Shown: positions 1-13,624 of the stretch, piece by piece
Position numbering within the stretch: the stretch's first letter is position 1
Layout of the letters: each line of letters starts with the position of its first letter
Source: Symbiodinium sp. CCMP2592
Lineage: Eukaryota > Sar > Dinophyceae > Suessiales > Symbiodiniaceae
Assembly: GCA_905221615.1 (NCBI GenBank)
Contig: CAJNDT010002868.1
Coordinates: 510,642 to 574,641, forward strand
Direction: 5' to 3'
Length of the DNA stretch: 64,000 bases
Made by a program: the position numbers and the translations under genes
Notes under the pieces: model-generated
Database searches by the model: none
The model's input: only the letters and a program-made list of their open reading frames with translations
What the model was told of the DNA's origin: nothing

Positions 1-510
1 TCCGAGAAAACTTTCGGATGAAATTCGGGAAGTAGAGTTTTTATGTAGGCTTGCCGCGCACCCTCAATCTTTTCCCTCAGTCCGCCGCAGCCTTATAAAG
101 CTGAGCTCCCACCACCACCACCACCACCACCACCACCACCACCACCACCACCACCACCACCACCACCACCACCACCACCACCACCACCACCACCACCACC
201 ACCACCACCACCACCACCACCACCACAAAAAAGAAATGAGGCCGAATCCTGAACAAAAAGAAAAGGAGCAAGATCTAGCTCGTTCACCTGGCTTACCTGG
301 GTAGTTCTCTATTCCGAATCCTAGTCTGAGGTCCCAAGCAGGGGTACATCACTCCGCAACTGGAGAGCCCCCACACTGGTTGAACATATTAATTAAGCCT
401 CTATTTCTTTTGAGGTTTTCCAGCCCTTGCATACTTGTGGGGTTCAGTTAGACCAAACCTAAGCCTGAATTAATGCCTGCCACTGGCATCTGGAAGCTCC
501 CGCAGCGCAG
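1..510. other. Non-coding left edge with CAC microsatellite
   Basis: No gene is recognised here. A pure (CAC)n tract fills 109-226, about 39 units. It creates long Gly-only and Val-only open frames on the minus strand that should not be annotated. The segment 227-510 is unique sequence running into the acceptor of the first methyltransferase exon. Confidence 0.7.
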
Positions 511-2565
511 TTGATGGCACGGTTTCCCGACATTCGGACCCTCCTGGACGTCGGCTGCGGCGATATGTCGTGGATGCAGTGCGCTGTGGGACCGGTTGCG
601 AAGTGCCTTAGCTTTCGCGGCACCTGCTTGCACTGCAGCGCCCAGGTACTTCCTGCAAGAGCATCCTCTGGTTACCTATGTCGGCGTGGTCTTATGCTCA
701 GCTTTGGCACTCTAAGCCTTTCATCTAAGCTCTGGATAGCGTTGGGCGCCGCCTGCTCGCCGAGCCAAAAGACCTTGAAAGACACACTATCACACCGTAC
801 TCCAAGCCGAGAACCCTGCTTCCAACTCGCGGAATCGCAGAACCTTGGAAACTGCGGTATGAAAAATCATGCCCTCCTCGACCTATCTACCCGAAGTCAA
901 AGGGCGACAGGGGGTCCGAGACACCGTTGAACACTTCAAGCCAACCAAAGGACCAGAGTCAGGGTCGGCTTTCTCAGGTTCGGATCCAGGTTCCCAGTCC
1001 ATAAGCCTCTGTTCATCCAGACCTATTATTTCAGGATTGGCTTTTCTCGGGTCTAGCTGCGCTTAGGGACGAGCAGGGTTCAAAAGGATCCGTGGAGCAG
1101 TCTTGACTACGTCACTGGGGGACGGGATGTTATTAATTATAGTCGGGGGGGCCGCATCAAGCGAAGGCAATCGCCTGCTAGAAACAAAATTCCTCAAGGT
1201 AAATGTCCGAAATACAGCACCACACGAAGTGCAGATACGTTCTTCAGGAAGATCTCAAGGCTGAGCCGGATGCACACCACCCTAACAGTGCCGTGTTTGT
1301 GCACGTGTGAGTCTGAACCTTTTCTCTTTGAATTACCCCTGGAACCGTAGCGCGTTCTCACAGACTCCCGACACCTGAGGACATCACCCCCTTCTGCTTG
1401 GCCATCAACTTCCGGCGGTTTCCCAAGATGCAGTGCACTTCTCAGTCTCCGTGCCGCACGCTGTGTGCGGTGAGGAGTGTTGAGGTTCTCGTCCGAATTT
1501 TGGAGCCAGTTTCGCACGTTTGGAGCGGTCTCCGATGTTTTGGCTGTGGAGATACTGTTGGGCTTATATACATGTCAGATAGCCCCATGCAGGAACAAAA
1601 CCCCTGATTTCTGAAGCTGGATTTCTGGCGAGGTTCATCCAGACGGACCTGTCCAACTTGACGGGAATCGAGGCGAAGGGTTTAGGCACTCCAGTGTTCT
1701 TCGTAAGAAATTCTATTCGAACTATCAAAAAGCAGCCGCAAACTTTAAGCATCGGTGTATCGGGATCTCTTTCATAAAAAGCCTACATGCATGCAAGAGG
1801 CCTCTAAATCACGGAATCTGGGCGGGGGCGCGGGGGGTTTGCCTCAGCCTGTGAAAGGGTGCCCCAAACCTGCACATGTTCGGAGCACAGTTGGCACAGT
1901 CCTGCTGAAGGCAAGATTGGACGTCTTACACTGACCTACCTGAGGTTGTATGCAACGTAGAACACCAAGAAACCTGAACCACCACTCTGATCCTGTAAGG
2001 TCCTGTAAGCCCAGAGCCGGAAACGTGAACCCCTTAATTAAGCCGTAAATCCGATGCCCCAGACCGCAGACCCTAACAGCTTCATTAAGGCATCATTAAA
2101 TTAGCATAAACCAGTACATTAAGTACAAGCCTACTTGGTGATATTTTAACAGTTTATGCTGGATGCTTGTCGAGCTCTTACCTCAGACATCCTCAAACCC
2201 AGGCCCTACACAAAGAGCGGAAGAGATTTGCGGAGTCGAGTTATCCCCAAGTCATAGTCTTATCCAGCAGCGGCTTAGAGTGTGGCCACTGCTTCTACGC
2301 GACTAGATCGACGAGACTCTATACCATGGTATGCTTTCCATGAAGACTAGGCGGACAGCAACTATTGTTCACGCAGCTGGGCTTCTAGGGCAACATAGAA
2401 CAATTGGTTTGATCAACTACTTGGCACTGGGATACTGATGATATATCCACAAAAGGTGCTCTCAAGGCCGCATGTAGAACAGCCCTCATTTTTCTCCCCC
2501 TGCAGCATTGGCATCTTCTGATTCAGGTGATGCCTCAGGGCTGCGACGTCATCCTCGCTAAGGAT
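511..2565 (+). CDS. SAM-dependent methyltransferase-like gene, five exons, 3' end not found
   Basis: Five exons join in one frame: 511-578, 646-688, 1380-1432, 1633-1672 and 2539-2565. The first carries motif I of Rossmann-fold methyltransferases (LLDVGCGDMSWM). Later pieces read YFLQEHPLVTYVGV, then DITPFCLAINFRRFPKMQ, then FIQTDLSNLTGIE, then GCDVILAKD. This order (SAM-binding loop, acidic strand end, TDLSN, DVILAKD) fits a small class I methyltransferase; the substrate is unknown. Donors are GT (579, 689, 1433, 2566) and GC (1673); all acceptors end in AG. The last exon is only 27 nt. I see no start codon upstream of 511 except the ATG at 514, and no exon after 2565 that completes the domain, so the gene is either partial or continues with unrecognised exons before centrin. 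The exon chain is seen directly; the enzyme class is inferred from the motif. Confidence 0.7.
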
Positions 2566-5500
2566 GTCCCGCGCCGGCAAGCGTAAGAGATTTGTCTTTT
2601 TCGTCGCTGCATAGGATTCGGGGCTCTATAGCGCTCAGGGTTTTGGGACTCCTTGCTCAGGCTTTCGACCCTGGCCCCTGCAAACCTCGAAGCTCCAAAT
2701 CTTGAACTCAAAGGAACCCCACCCAGGGCTGTCTCGGAGCTTTCTCGTTGCTTGAATTCGGGTCGATGGTTTCGCGCCACAACACAAGTCGGCTTTAGAG
2801 TTCAGGGTCAAGAGCATCGGTCGATCCGCCCACACACCTCTGAAGCCGAGCTTGACATGTCGCCTCCCGGCTAGCGGCTTGATCAGGCATTAGCTTCCCT
2901 CTGCGCGAAGTCTGAAGCATGCATTCATCACTATTTCTCAGTAAGTTTGTAGCTACGAGTGGGATGCCCCGGTCGTGTGGAGGGATCATCATCTGGTTTC
3001 TCGTTCATGTTCTCACAAACACCGTCGATGGCATCTTCATCATCGTCTGATTGTCGCACCATCACCGCAATTATCGCAACCACAATACCGCACGTCATCC
3101 TCATCACCATCATCCTTCGAGAAGCTCTGAACTTACTGACCGTGTCTTGCCTTTGCCTTGGTATTGGTTGTCATTGCTGTCAGAACGGCTACGACGTTGT
3201 GTTTTTACATGGTGTGAGTTCAGGACGTGGCATGTTCACAGTAAGGCACGAAGGCCAGCTACGACCTTCTGACACTGACGTCGCTCACAAACCCAAGCCT
3301 TAAATCCTCAACCTCTAAGCTTCAGGGTCGCTCTGCAGGTTCGAGTTGCAAGTGGCTTTAGCTTCAGGTATTCAGCCCTAGCCTAATCTTGAAAAGCCCT
3401 CAGCTCTACCTCAGGTCTTCAACTATATGACCCTGCCAGATGCTGCCCGGGCCCTGTGTTTAGGGACATCAGACACAAAAGAGTGGTTTGGGGACTTCGC
3501 GGGTTGTGCTGAAGAGTCTGAACCGTGTATGTGATCGGCTTCACTGCCGAAGCATGAACTCAGCATCCTTCAGGACTTCGCGTGCCCCCGGAGCCTGAGG
3601 TAAACCACAGGCCTTCCTCAACACTGCATTTCACCGAACTTCCTGACAGGGTTTCTCATATACTCTGGTGCAGAGTTTAAGGTCATGGTTCCTCTTCTAG
3701 CCCTACCAATACACAGCATGCCAGGGCCGCCTTGAGTCTCAAGAGGACTGACCTGTGTAGCCCCAACTCCCGAAAACAGATCTGTACTTCATCACATTGA
3801 ACCGGTCTCCGAACCGCAAGACCGACACCAGAACCCAACACGATCAACTCCGGTCACGCAGCCAAACACTGTGCTGACACCTCGAGACCACCTCAGGTGA
3901 ACGCCCTGAAGCGTGTCGTCGGCTTGAAGCCGCGATTTCTGCTCACACATGCCGGGGCCATGTTTCGTTAATGTGGCTAAAGGTTAGGGTTTAGCTTTGG
4001 TCGAGTTGAACAGCTGGAGCTCAAACCTCAAACCCTAAGCCCGTAAATGGCCCACAGAATGTTCCAGGCTGGCAGAGTCTCCTTCCAATCTATCAGGGTT
4101 CTGCAACTTCGGCAGTTGCCGCTTTCAGGGATTCAGAGTTTGCCTCGAACTTGGGGGAAGCGCAGCGGCGTGACAGGATGCCTTCCAGGGCAACCTGGCA
4201 CGCTGTGATCCGCCTGAACTGGTGAGATCACCAAACTGAACCGAAAAATCTCTATGTTTTCCGGCTCGAACCTGTCTTTAGCGATCCTCCTGGTGCATTT
4301 CCGTGAGCAGCCCTTCCTCCACTCGCTGCTCGGATGCAATGAGCGCAGGGTTGTCGGGTTGAGCCCAAGCTTGAAGCGTAGACCAAACCTGCATAAGCCC
4401 TTAGGCAGTAACCCGCTGTTGTTGAGATCAGTTCCTACCCATGACATCCCTTAGGCCCTACATATAGGCGCTTTAAGTCTGGAAGGGCCCAGCCCCAGAG
4501 CTGAAGCCCTTAAGCTCTGGAACCCATCCGACACCCTGCTTGAATTTCGCACTTGAAGCCGGTGTACGGTTGGGCGGAGCGGAGGAGATTATCACATTAG
4601 ATGCCCACGGTCTCGCGTGTAAGACTATACATGACCATACAATTGCAACAGCAACGCATCGTATTCTTCCTTAGCCAGGTAAATCAGTATACTTATACCA
4701 CTATCTATTCCCAACCTTGTCCAGGTTGCTCAGGCCTTTCATTACGAACGAACACGGTTATATTAGGGATGCATGGCTGAAGGTATCTGACAGTGAGTCA
4801 GGATTGGATGGTTTTGAGACTCAGCTGGGCTCATTTTGCAGTTCAACATGACGGTAATCTTAGTCGTGAGCTTTCTTCCAGAATGTTCACACGAATGCCG
4901 CCCAGTGTCTTTTGGCGTTTTGTTGGCTTCAAGAGCAGGGTAGATGTTTAAACTGATTGTGCGCCTGCACTTGTTTCGTTAACCCGCTTGAACACAATTC
5001 CCCGCCCGGACTGTCAGGAGGTCGAGAGTCCCTTTAACCAACTTCTAGATTCAGGAGGCAAGGCAAGAGCCTTGACTCCCAAATGCCAAACTTAGGGGCC
5101 AAAAAAGCACATAAGCATAAGCATTTTACAGGGATATCCCTACCTTATTGGGCTTCATTATAAGGGGGGGTTTATATGGGATATCCCTATCCTAATTTGT
5201 GCTTATGTGCGTTTTGGGGCCCTACAAACGGCTCCCTTCGCAGCCTTAACCCTGAAATCACCACCCTATAGCCCTGACCGGAACAGTGAAATAGATGAAC
5301 CTGTCGCAAAAAGTCCTTGAGATCGCAGTCGCTTTCCACGAAACGCCCTTTTGCGCCGCTCTGAGTCCGCAAGCCTCACACCCTCAGACCCAAACCACAA
5401 TCCAAGCCCCGGGCCCCGACCTCGCCGTACCGATAAAGCAGAAAGCGCTGGTTGCAAGGCTTTCTCTCCAAAGCCATGGCTCTGCGCCGATTCAACGCGG

Positions 5501-5683
5501 GTTTGGAGCTCAAGTCATCGTAGCATGTGTTCCACAGGCATGGCCCCGTTCGACTGGAGGGCCCCACACGGATTCAGGGCGTGGGAGAGTGTGGGTTCAC
5601 ATTGAAGAAGCAAGTCACATTGAAGAAGCAAGTTCTTACCGCTGACACACTGAAAGATGGGGATGGACGAATGGACGGCTGAG
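2566..5683. other. Intergenic or intronic stretch, no recognised exon
   Basis: About 3.1 kb lies between the last methyltransferase exon and the first readable centrin exon. I see no exon here that I can name. The true first centrin exon (start codon) and any 3' exons of the methyltransferase must lie here or be lost. A piece around 5295-5345 gives a readable peptide after AG but has no family match. Contains the foldback element at 5095-5222 and a doubled 18-bp direct repeat at about 5600-5635. Confidence 0.5.
5095..5222. mobile_element. Small foldback (MITE-like) element
   Basis: The left arm 5095-5117 and the right arm 5200-5222 are inverted repeats matching at about 20 of 23 positions (GGGGCC...CACATAAGCA and its complement). 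The interior has two further copies of the palindrome GGGATATCCC (about 5131 and 5178). There is no coding capacity. Size and structure fit a short non-autonomous inverted-repeat element. No clear target duplication is visible. Confidence 0.55.
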
Positions 5684-8018
5684 GTGGCAAGAAGCAGAAG
5701 GAGCTCACTGAGGAGCAGAAGCAGGAGATCAAGGAGGCGGCTCGGGAGAAGCTCAGGGCCTTCTTTGTGTCGACTTGCGGTGTGTTGTTTTGGGGTTGGG
5801 GCGATTGATCAGATTGGGGTTCAAGATTTTTGTGTCATGTTTCAGCTTCCACGCGCAGGGTTATGGCGGCTATGGCTATGGTGTCTTCAGCCCCCATTCC
5901 CTGCACAAAGGAGCCCCAAACTGTAAAACTCCATATGAATTGACTTAGCCGCTCGGGAAGCCCGAGGCTTTCGACCTCTTCGACACCGACGGCTCCGGAG
6001 AAATCGACTCCAAGGAGCTCAAGGCGAGTCCGAGTTGTTCGCCCTGGCTTCCCACGTGCGGAACCTATGAACTGCTTAGCTGCGCTGCCGTGCATCTGAG
6101 ACCTCCCACATGAAGGATCAGAACTGCTGATGCGCAATGTTATCGCATTGACTGACAGTGATGAGAGGCCCATGAGCTGCATTTTTCTAGCGTAGCAGCA
6201 GCCTAACAGTTTTTGTTCAGGGTCCAGGGCTTTGGCTCGAGGGTTTGGAACAAGAGGGTTCCGGCCGAAATAGATTTTAAGTTTTTGACACCGCAAAGTC
6301 TCAGGCTAAACCCTACATCCTGCGCTTCCTGAACACTAAACTTCCAAGGGCTTAGTCGCCGAAACCCAGGATCCGGAATCTTGAACGAGCCGCCCTAGAA
6401 CCACCGAAGCATACCCCACAAGAATGCCACAGCGACCTTCCGGAGGCAATGATTGTGAAAGGAGACAAAAAGACCCCAAGAAGCCCCTAAAGCCGAATTC
6501 CTAAAATTCTAAATCCTAAGCTCTCTATCCTGACAGGTGGCCATGCGTGCCCTGGGGTTCGAACCGAAGAAAGAGGAAATCCAGAAGATGATCTCCGACG
6601 TGGATGCGCCTTGGCTTGCTTGCGGGTTCTTCAGGAGCCGAGCCGGGGTCTCGGGTATTGGAATGGCTCAGGACGTAAGTTTGTGGAAGGCTCAAAGCTG
6701 CATTCGTTGAAGAGGGGGCGGGGAAATCGTTAAGGATCTCACTGCAGCTCCTGTACGGCTTTGTTGGTTTATGGTTTATGGATTCGCAACTAGAATTGAT
6801 CTTTGTCGGAGTCCAGGTGTAGGGCGCAGGGTGTAGAGTCTAAGTGTAGAGTGTGGTTTGGATAAAAATTAAGGTTTTTGAGGACTTGTGGGTTTCAGCT
6901 TTGGAGTCTAGAAATTTTGGAGACGAGGGCTGAAGTTTCACAGTTTGAGTTTACAGTGTTAAGTATTCAGGTTTTGCAACCCTATCTCTCGATGCCTGTC
7001 ATCCGAGGATGACGGCTCAGGAACCATCGGCTATGAGGAGTTCCTGAAGATGAAATCCGGCAGCAGTCAAGATATCTTAATTTCAAGTTTTCAGTGGCAT
7101 CGTTCTAGACATTTTAGTATTTAGTTGCATGTCAGACGCGAAGCTTGAGCCCTAAACCTTGAACCTGTCTCTGAACTATGTCTGTGTCGTGGGCTGACAC
7201 ACGGTTCAGCATCTAGCGTCCAGGTGGGAGCTTGTCGAGTTGCTGGTAGCTGTTGAAGCTACCTCAGGCTTAGCAAGATCAATCCCTATCCAAGATTCAG
7301 GACCCGAGGCCATACACCCGGGATCCATCTAGATGCAGACCCTGACTCCTGAAATCCTGAAAGCTCAACCCTAAGCCCGGAGCCCTTTGTCTCAAACCGA
7401 AGAGTCCTCAGCATCAGCATTGACCTCGAATGACGCCCTTTGCAGGCATTTTTTGTGCAAAGACTTGGTGTTGTTGTTATTGTCCGTGTTTCGGTGGCTG
7501 TCGCTGCCACAGTCCCACAGCCTAAAGCCCGTGGTCCAAATCTACATATCCCTGGAGCACGACCTCCTGACAAAGCTCCTAGAGTCTGGGCCAGATTCCT
7601 TCTAGTGGAGACGGCTCAGGATGACCCACAAGATCTTGAATCGCGACCCGAAGGACGAGATTCTCAAGGCTGCCCTTGGGAGCATTTGACTTAGCGCTCT
7701 ACGGCTGGATTGCACAGGACAAGAATGAGAATGAGGGGTTAATATGCTAGTTTTATTTCCACAGCAAGCAGCGAAAAGCTGTCGCATGGCTCAGCACTTG
7801 GCCTTCGGAATTTCGAGTGTTTCGGGGTTTGGGACTTCGAGGAGTGTGCGTCCGGGGCACATGGGCCGCATGAGCTTCCTTGAAAATGCGTGACTCAACA
7901 ACCATCTTTGATATGGGCAGCAGCAGCAGCCAGCAGCAGCAGTAGCCGTAGCCGTAGCCGTAGCCGTAGCCGTAGCAGTAGGAGTAGGAGTAGGAGTAGG
8001 GAGTAGGAGTAGGAGTAG

Positions 8019-8092
<74 letters not shown>

Positions 8093-8108
8093 CTGTAGTA
8101 GTAGTACT

Positions 8109-8168
<60 letters not shown>

Positions 8169-8198
8169 CTAGTACTAGTAGTACTAGTAGTACTAGTA

Positions 8199-8275
<77 letters not shown>

Positions 8276-9133
8276 CGACGACAGTATAGCAGCAAGTTGA
8301 TACTACAAAACGAGTTGGAAAGTAGCGGACTATAACATTACGACTACATAGTTCGAGAGGACCAAATACTTCACGTTTAATTGCAACATGCGCCCTCAAT
8401 GCAGGCATTCCGCCTCTTCGACGATGACGAGACGGGCAAGATCTCTTTCAAGAATCTCAAGCGCGTGGCCAAGGCGGGCCATCTTTCGCACGTTCGCAGA
8501 CTGGTCTTGCCGGCGGATCTTTTTCTGGGGCTTATCTGCAGTTGGGACATGGTTGCAGGCCATCGTAGGCCACAATTTAGTCTCAGGGCATGCTCTGCAT
8601 TGACGACGTTGGTGGTTTCGTTTGGGTGCAGCTTGCTTTGTTGACTCGAAAGGTTATAACTTTAAATTTAGCTTTAACAGCAAACAGAGAGTTTTCTGGT
8701 TGGCTATCGTGGGCTATCGTGCTTGGTGGCAGTAGTAGTGGTCGTAGTAGGAGTAGGAGAAGGACGAGGAGAAGCAGTAGGAGTAGGAGTAGAGTCAGGG
8801 GGAGGGGGAGCAGCGGCAGCACAAGTATTCATGATAGACATGGCAGAAGTAGTGGGAGTAGTGGCATTGGATGTGCAAGTTTTGCTTTCGGTTCTGGCTA
8901 ATAGTCCTCCGCAGTACTTTTGGTGGCGATATGAGCGGTCACAAAGCCTTGCTGTTGAGGCCCCTCAGTTTGCAGTTTCGTCAGCGATGCCTGGATTTTG
9001 TGAAGCTCATCAGTCAATTGCAGAGTCCTGACAGGCCCAGAAATGGTAATCCTCGAGCTTCCAAACTGGGCTCCTGTAGACAGCGGCAAGATAGTCTTGG
9101 TCGAAGGAGCTGGGGGAGCGGATGACCGACGAG
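5684..9133 (+). CDS. Centrin 5' exon block (exons 1-7)
   Basis: This block encodes the N-terminal linker ([16 protein letters not shown]), EF-hands 1-3 and the start of the EF4 helix (ELGERMTDE). Introns are 230, 513, 402, 568, 736 and 633 nt. Intron 5 carries the large TAG/CCGTAG microsatellite. The seventh exon is only 27 nt and is fixed by the conserved helix peptide and by its GA donor at 9134. Exon 4 ends in phase 2 and exon 5 starts by completing ATG, which supports the GA donor at 7052 independently. Confidence 0.9.
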
Positions 9134-11894
9134 GACATGTGGGCCACGCACAAGTTACGGAGGGTTCCCCTATTCAATATTCAGGTCAGGTTTCAGACTT
9201 TCGGTGTGAAGCTACGCACCAGGGGAGGAGCCCGTAAGTCCTCACACTGCCAAGCCCTGAACGCTCAAACCTAGGACTTGTTAGGTTCGGGTTTTGCTTT
9301 GTAGTTGTTGCTTCCAGTCTGCTTGAGGTTGATGTTTCGGGGTCAGGGTTCATCCATTCTGATTTGTTTGTGGTGTTGTGATGATTGTCCGGGATAGCCC
9401 GATTACAACGAGAGCAATAATCCGATTGTTGTGTGTTCTCTCGAATCTGTCCGCTTTGTACCCCGGCCACAGCATCGCGCGCCTGACCGAAACTGTCAGG
9501 CCTCAGTTTGTGCTATGTGGTGTATCCCGGCAGGTGTTTTCATCTATTTCCTGCGGTCTGAGCTCGTACGCCGCACCACACCCCCTGAACCCGGACACTG
9601 CAGCTCTTAACCCTCAAGCTCAGGGCATGTTTGGGCGTGGAAGCCTTGGTTGTTCGAGTGGATGGTGAAATGTCAAGTTTCTGACAGCGACGGGTCGTCT
9701 CCAGGCACTCATACAACTCTAAAACCTGAAACGCAAGCCCCAAAACCCCTGTAACATAAGTACGTATATAATTAAAAGACAGAGATACATGTAGTGTGAA
9801 CAGTAAGTCATGTTTACAGGACAATATGAGGCAGTGTTGTCAAACTGCACACTGTTTACACTGCTCACAAAAATGCAGGCTATACTATGAATCCTACTAT
9901 ATTTTGCCATATTGTCTTGTGATTTTGATTGTCATGGCATGGAAGTCGTTATAAGGTGGTCGAATATGTCAAACTATGTTTCTGGTATTACTATATCCAG
10001 GGCCTTCCAAACAACCTCCCTGGGATGCACATATTCTAACCCTACGAAAACTCATCCAAGTGACCTGATTTTGGGCCCCTTATATAAGTAACATTCTATG
10101 CTACATAAACTGACATTATGTGTTCCTAAGTGGTATCAATGCTCATAAACTGACATTATGCAGGGCTCTGTTAAGATACATGGGCCGGGTTGTTCAGCAT
10201 ATATATACAGTAAGTAAGGGTGTAAACCAACTTCGCACGCAAGCCGCCGGCCTCAGCAGGCTCGTCATGTTAATCAACATGAGCCCTGATCCCTAAATCC
10301 CGAACCCTCTGCTATCAGATATAAAGCTCAATAGATGAATGTAACCCCAGCTTAAGCTCGTCTAGGTGTTATTTTTCTCCGCATGCTTGCACGCATGTCG
10401 GCCACCCGTTTTCTTCGCCTCGGGACAGGCCGAGGATCCAAGGGTTAGGGTTGGAGTTGAATTTCGTTAGGTTTATGTGGCATATATAGGGGCTCACTTT
10501 CCTGTAGGGGTCTCCCTTGCATCGGGTTTAGGTGGCATAGGGTTGGGGTTGACTGTCCTTAACTCGGGTTTTAGCTGGCATAGGGGTTAACTGTCGTTAA
10601 CTCGGGTCTTCCAATATATGGTTGGGGTTGAGTTTCGTTCTGGGTCTTCAGAACAGTTTTGGTTTTGGAGGATGATCTGGATTCTTGGGTATGCGGCGTT
10701 CCGTTTAGGATCGGGCTGGGATTGAGGATAAGCTAGGCAGCTAGGCCTAATTCCTATATTATTTATTGGGCACGCTGTCCCTTGCCAAGCCCCTGGGCCC
10801 TGAACCCTGAATCCTGAATCCCGACGGGTTTAAAGTCTTATAGGTTTCAGGTTGGGCGCCGAATGTAGGGATTCGAGATCTAGATAGGCAACCCCTGACC
10901 GGGGGCGAGACGTTAAGCCTATATAGGTCTTATTCGCTCTAGTTATAACTCCGGGATTTAGGGCTTCGGAACTCGAGGGTGTTATTTCAGACTTAAACAG
11001 GGTTTTTTTCCTACCCATCGGAGCACTTGGCCTGCACGTTCGCACCGTTGGTCGTGCGTGGGGCAGTGCTGACACCTTGAGGCACTCGGCCGCGACGCCA
11101 TGCCCCAGCTTCAGCGAGCACTGCGGGACTCGTCCGACGAAGACGATCCTCCTAACTTCCGGGATGAGGAAGCAAAAAGGCCCGGCTTTGTGGCAAATGC
11201 CCGGCAAAAGCAGATCCCGGCCCGGATCGACCACCCCTGTCCAAGGCCAAGGATCTCTTGCCCAAGGGGCATCGCCACGGAACTGCACTCATCACTCGTT
11301 CATGGGATGGATGGAGCGTCATCTGAGTGATGAGTTGGACCTGGAGCTGAATGCCAAGTTTCAGGGCATTCGAGAGTCGCTCCAGATGGCAGCCGAGCAC
11401 ATGCAGACCCACATCAGTCTGCGGGCCCACGGCCCATGCAAGGGTTTAGGGGATAGGTAGGATAGGTCTAGGTCCTATAGCTTTAGAAGGGCTGTATAGG
11501 ATAGGATCCCCCCATTTTCCTTAAGCCCTAATCCCGGAGTTTGGGGTCCGCTAGTCCAATCGGGGTTGGGTCTCGGGGATAGGTAGGATAGGTCTAGGTC
11601 CTAGGCTTTAGGTGCGAAGGGCTGTATGTAGGATAGGATCCCCCCCATTTTCCTTAAGCCCTAATCCCGAATCGAATTTGGCAAACCCCACTCCAATTGG
11701 GGTTGTCTTAAGCCCTAAGCCCTCACCCCGGCCCAAGGGTCTAGGGGATAGGTATAGGATAGGTCTAGGTCCTAGGCTATAGGTGCGAAGGGCTGTAATA
11801 TAGGATCCCCCCCCATTTTCCTTAAGCCCTAATCCCGAATCGAATTTGGGGTACCCTGGTCCCATTGGGGTTGTCTTAAGCCCTAAGCCCTAAC

Positions 11895-11946
<52 letters not shown>

Positions 11947-13588
11947 GCGGCGGACCCCAACCCGACTTGTTCAAAATCCCGGCCCTTGCCCGGCTCCAAA
12001 CTAAACCCTCAATCCCAAACCCGACCCCCCCACCCACTATGAAATCGCCAATATTCCTAGCTTAAGCCCAACGTACACAGTCCTAAATCCCAAACCCAAC
12101 CCTAGACCCTAGATCCTTAACAACCAGGCCTGAGGCCCAGCCCCAAGCCCTAATCCCGAACCCATTATATCGGCCTTCTTGCCAATCCTTAAATCCCAAA
12201 CCCAACCCTAAAGCCCACATCCTTAAAGCACGGGCCCGAGGCCCAACCCTAAACCCCATGTCCCGAATAACGCTATAGCCGCGGATCGATATAAAACTTA
12301 TAATAATATTATATAGTATAATTAGAGCCAAGATCCAGAAATCGCAGGTGCATCTCCGTGCGCGGCTGCCTCTTCTTGCGGCTGCGGCGGCCTTGGCCAC
12401 AAGGCCGCTTCAACCCATATAGGCTGTCGGGTTAAAGGTTTCAGAATTCGGATGTCGGGGTGTGCATAGGGATATGTTTCATTTTTTTTGGGATCAGGGG
12501 TGAGGGTCTTGTTTTGGAGTCATTTGGGTTTATAATAGGCCGGTCATTAGTGCAAAATCCCTAAACGCAAAACCCTAATGCATTCGGCGTTGGGGGGTTC
12601 GGCGCATCGCTGGGAGATGGTGGTGCACCGAACCCCCCAATCCCGAACACAAAACCCTTAATCCCCTATACTCCTTAATTAATCCTTTCTGCGATGCAGG
12701 TGCTGGCCGGCTTGCTGCATGATGATCGCCGGTATGCCTGGGCTCCCAGATCGGGGAATATAGTTAATTCAATAAATTATAGCTATATATATGGGTCGAG
12801 TTTTCGAGATTTAGGGTTTAGGGTTCGGGCTCGGGTTTCGATATGGCCCAGCCTCGTCTTATATAGTTTGTACTAAATATAGGGTTCAGGGCTTAGGGTT
12901 CTAGTGCAGGGTTAAGTGTTTTTCGCTCGGCTAGGGCTTCGGATTTAGGATTTGGGATGCCGTTATCCCGGGGTTAAACCTGAAACCCTTAACGTGAACC
13001 CTAAAACCTTGAACCCTAAACCCCAAACCCCGAACCTTTAGCGCCTACAGCTTTCGAGGTTTAGGGCATAGGGTCTAGAGTTTGGCTCGGGTTTCCATGG
13101 TCAAATAGCATTCGGCCAGAGCTTTGCATGTAGGGGTTTCGGATGCCCTTTTTTTCGGGGGTCTTAAAACCCAAAAGCCTTAACTCAAACCCTAAAACCT
13201 TGAACCCTAAACCCCAAACCCCGAACCTTTAGCGCCTACAGCTTTCGAGGTTTAGGGCTTAAGGTCTAGGGTTCGGGCTCGGGTTTCGATAGGGCCGAAT
13301 TCTTTGTATATGGATTACAGGTCAAATAGCATTCCGCCAGAGCTTTGCATTTAGGGGGTTTGGGATGCCTTTTTTTCCGGGGGTCCTAAAACCCAAAACC
13401 CTTAACCCAAACCCTAAAACTTGAACCCGAAAACCCCAAACCCTCAAAACCCTACACCCCACAAAAAACCCTGAAACCCTAAACCCGAAATCCTATGTGG
13501 AGCTCAGCCGGAGAAATACCCTAAACCCCGAACCCCAAAACCTAAACCCTGCCAGGAATAATTCTGGGTCTTCCCCCAGGCCAGGTCG

Positions 13589-13624
<36 letters not shown>

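Noticed and set aside
77-287. Poly-Val and poly-Gly proteins on the minus strand
   Set aside because: Translations of the (CAC)n microsatellite.
7942-7977. CCGTAGCC resembles the first bases of the dinoflagellate spliced leader
   Set aside because: It is a hexanucleotide microsatellite without the rest of the leader.
7753-8408. Poly-Thr and poly-Leu proteins on the minus strand
   Set aside because: Translations of the TAG/CCGTAG microsatellite in centrin intron 5.
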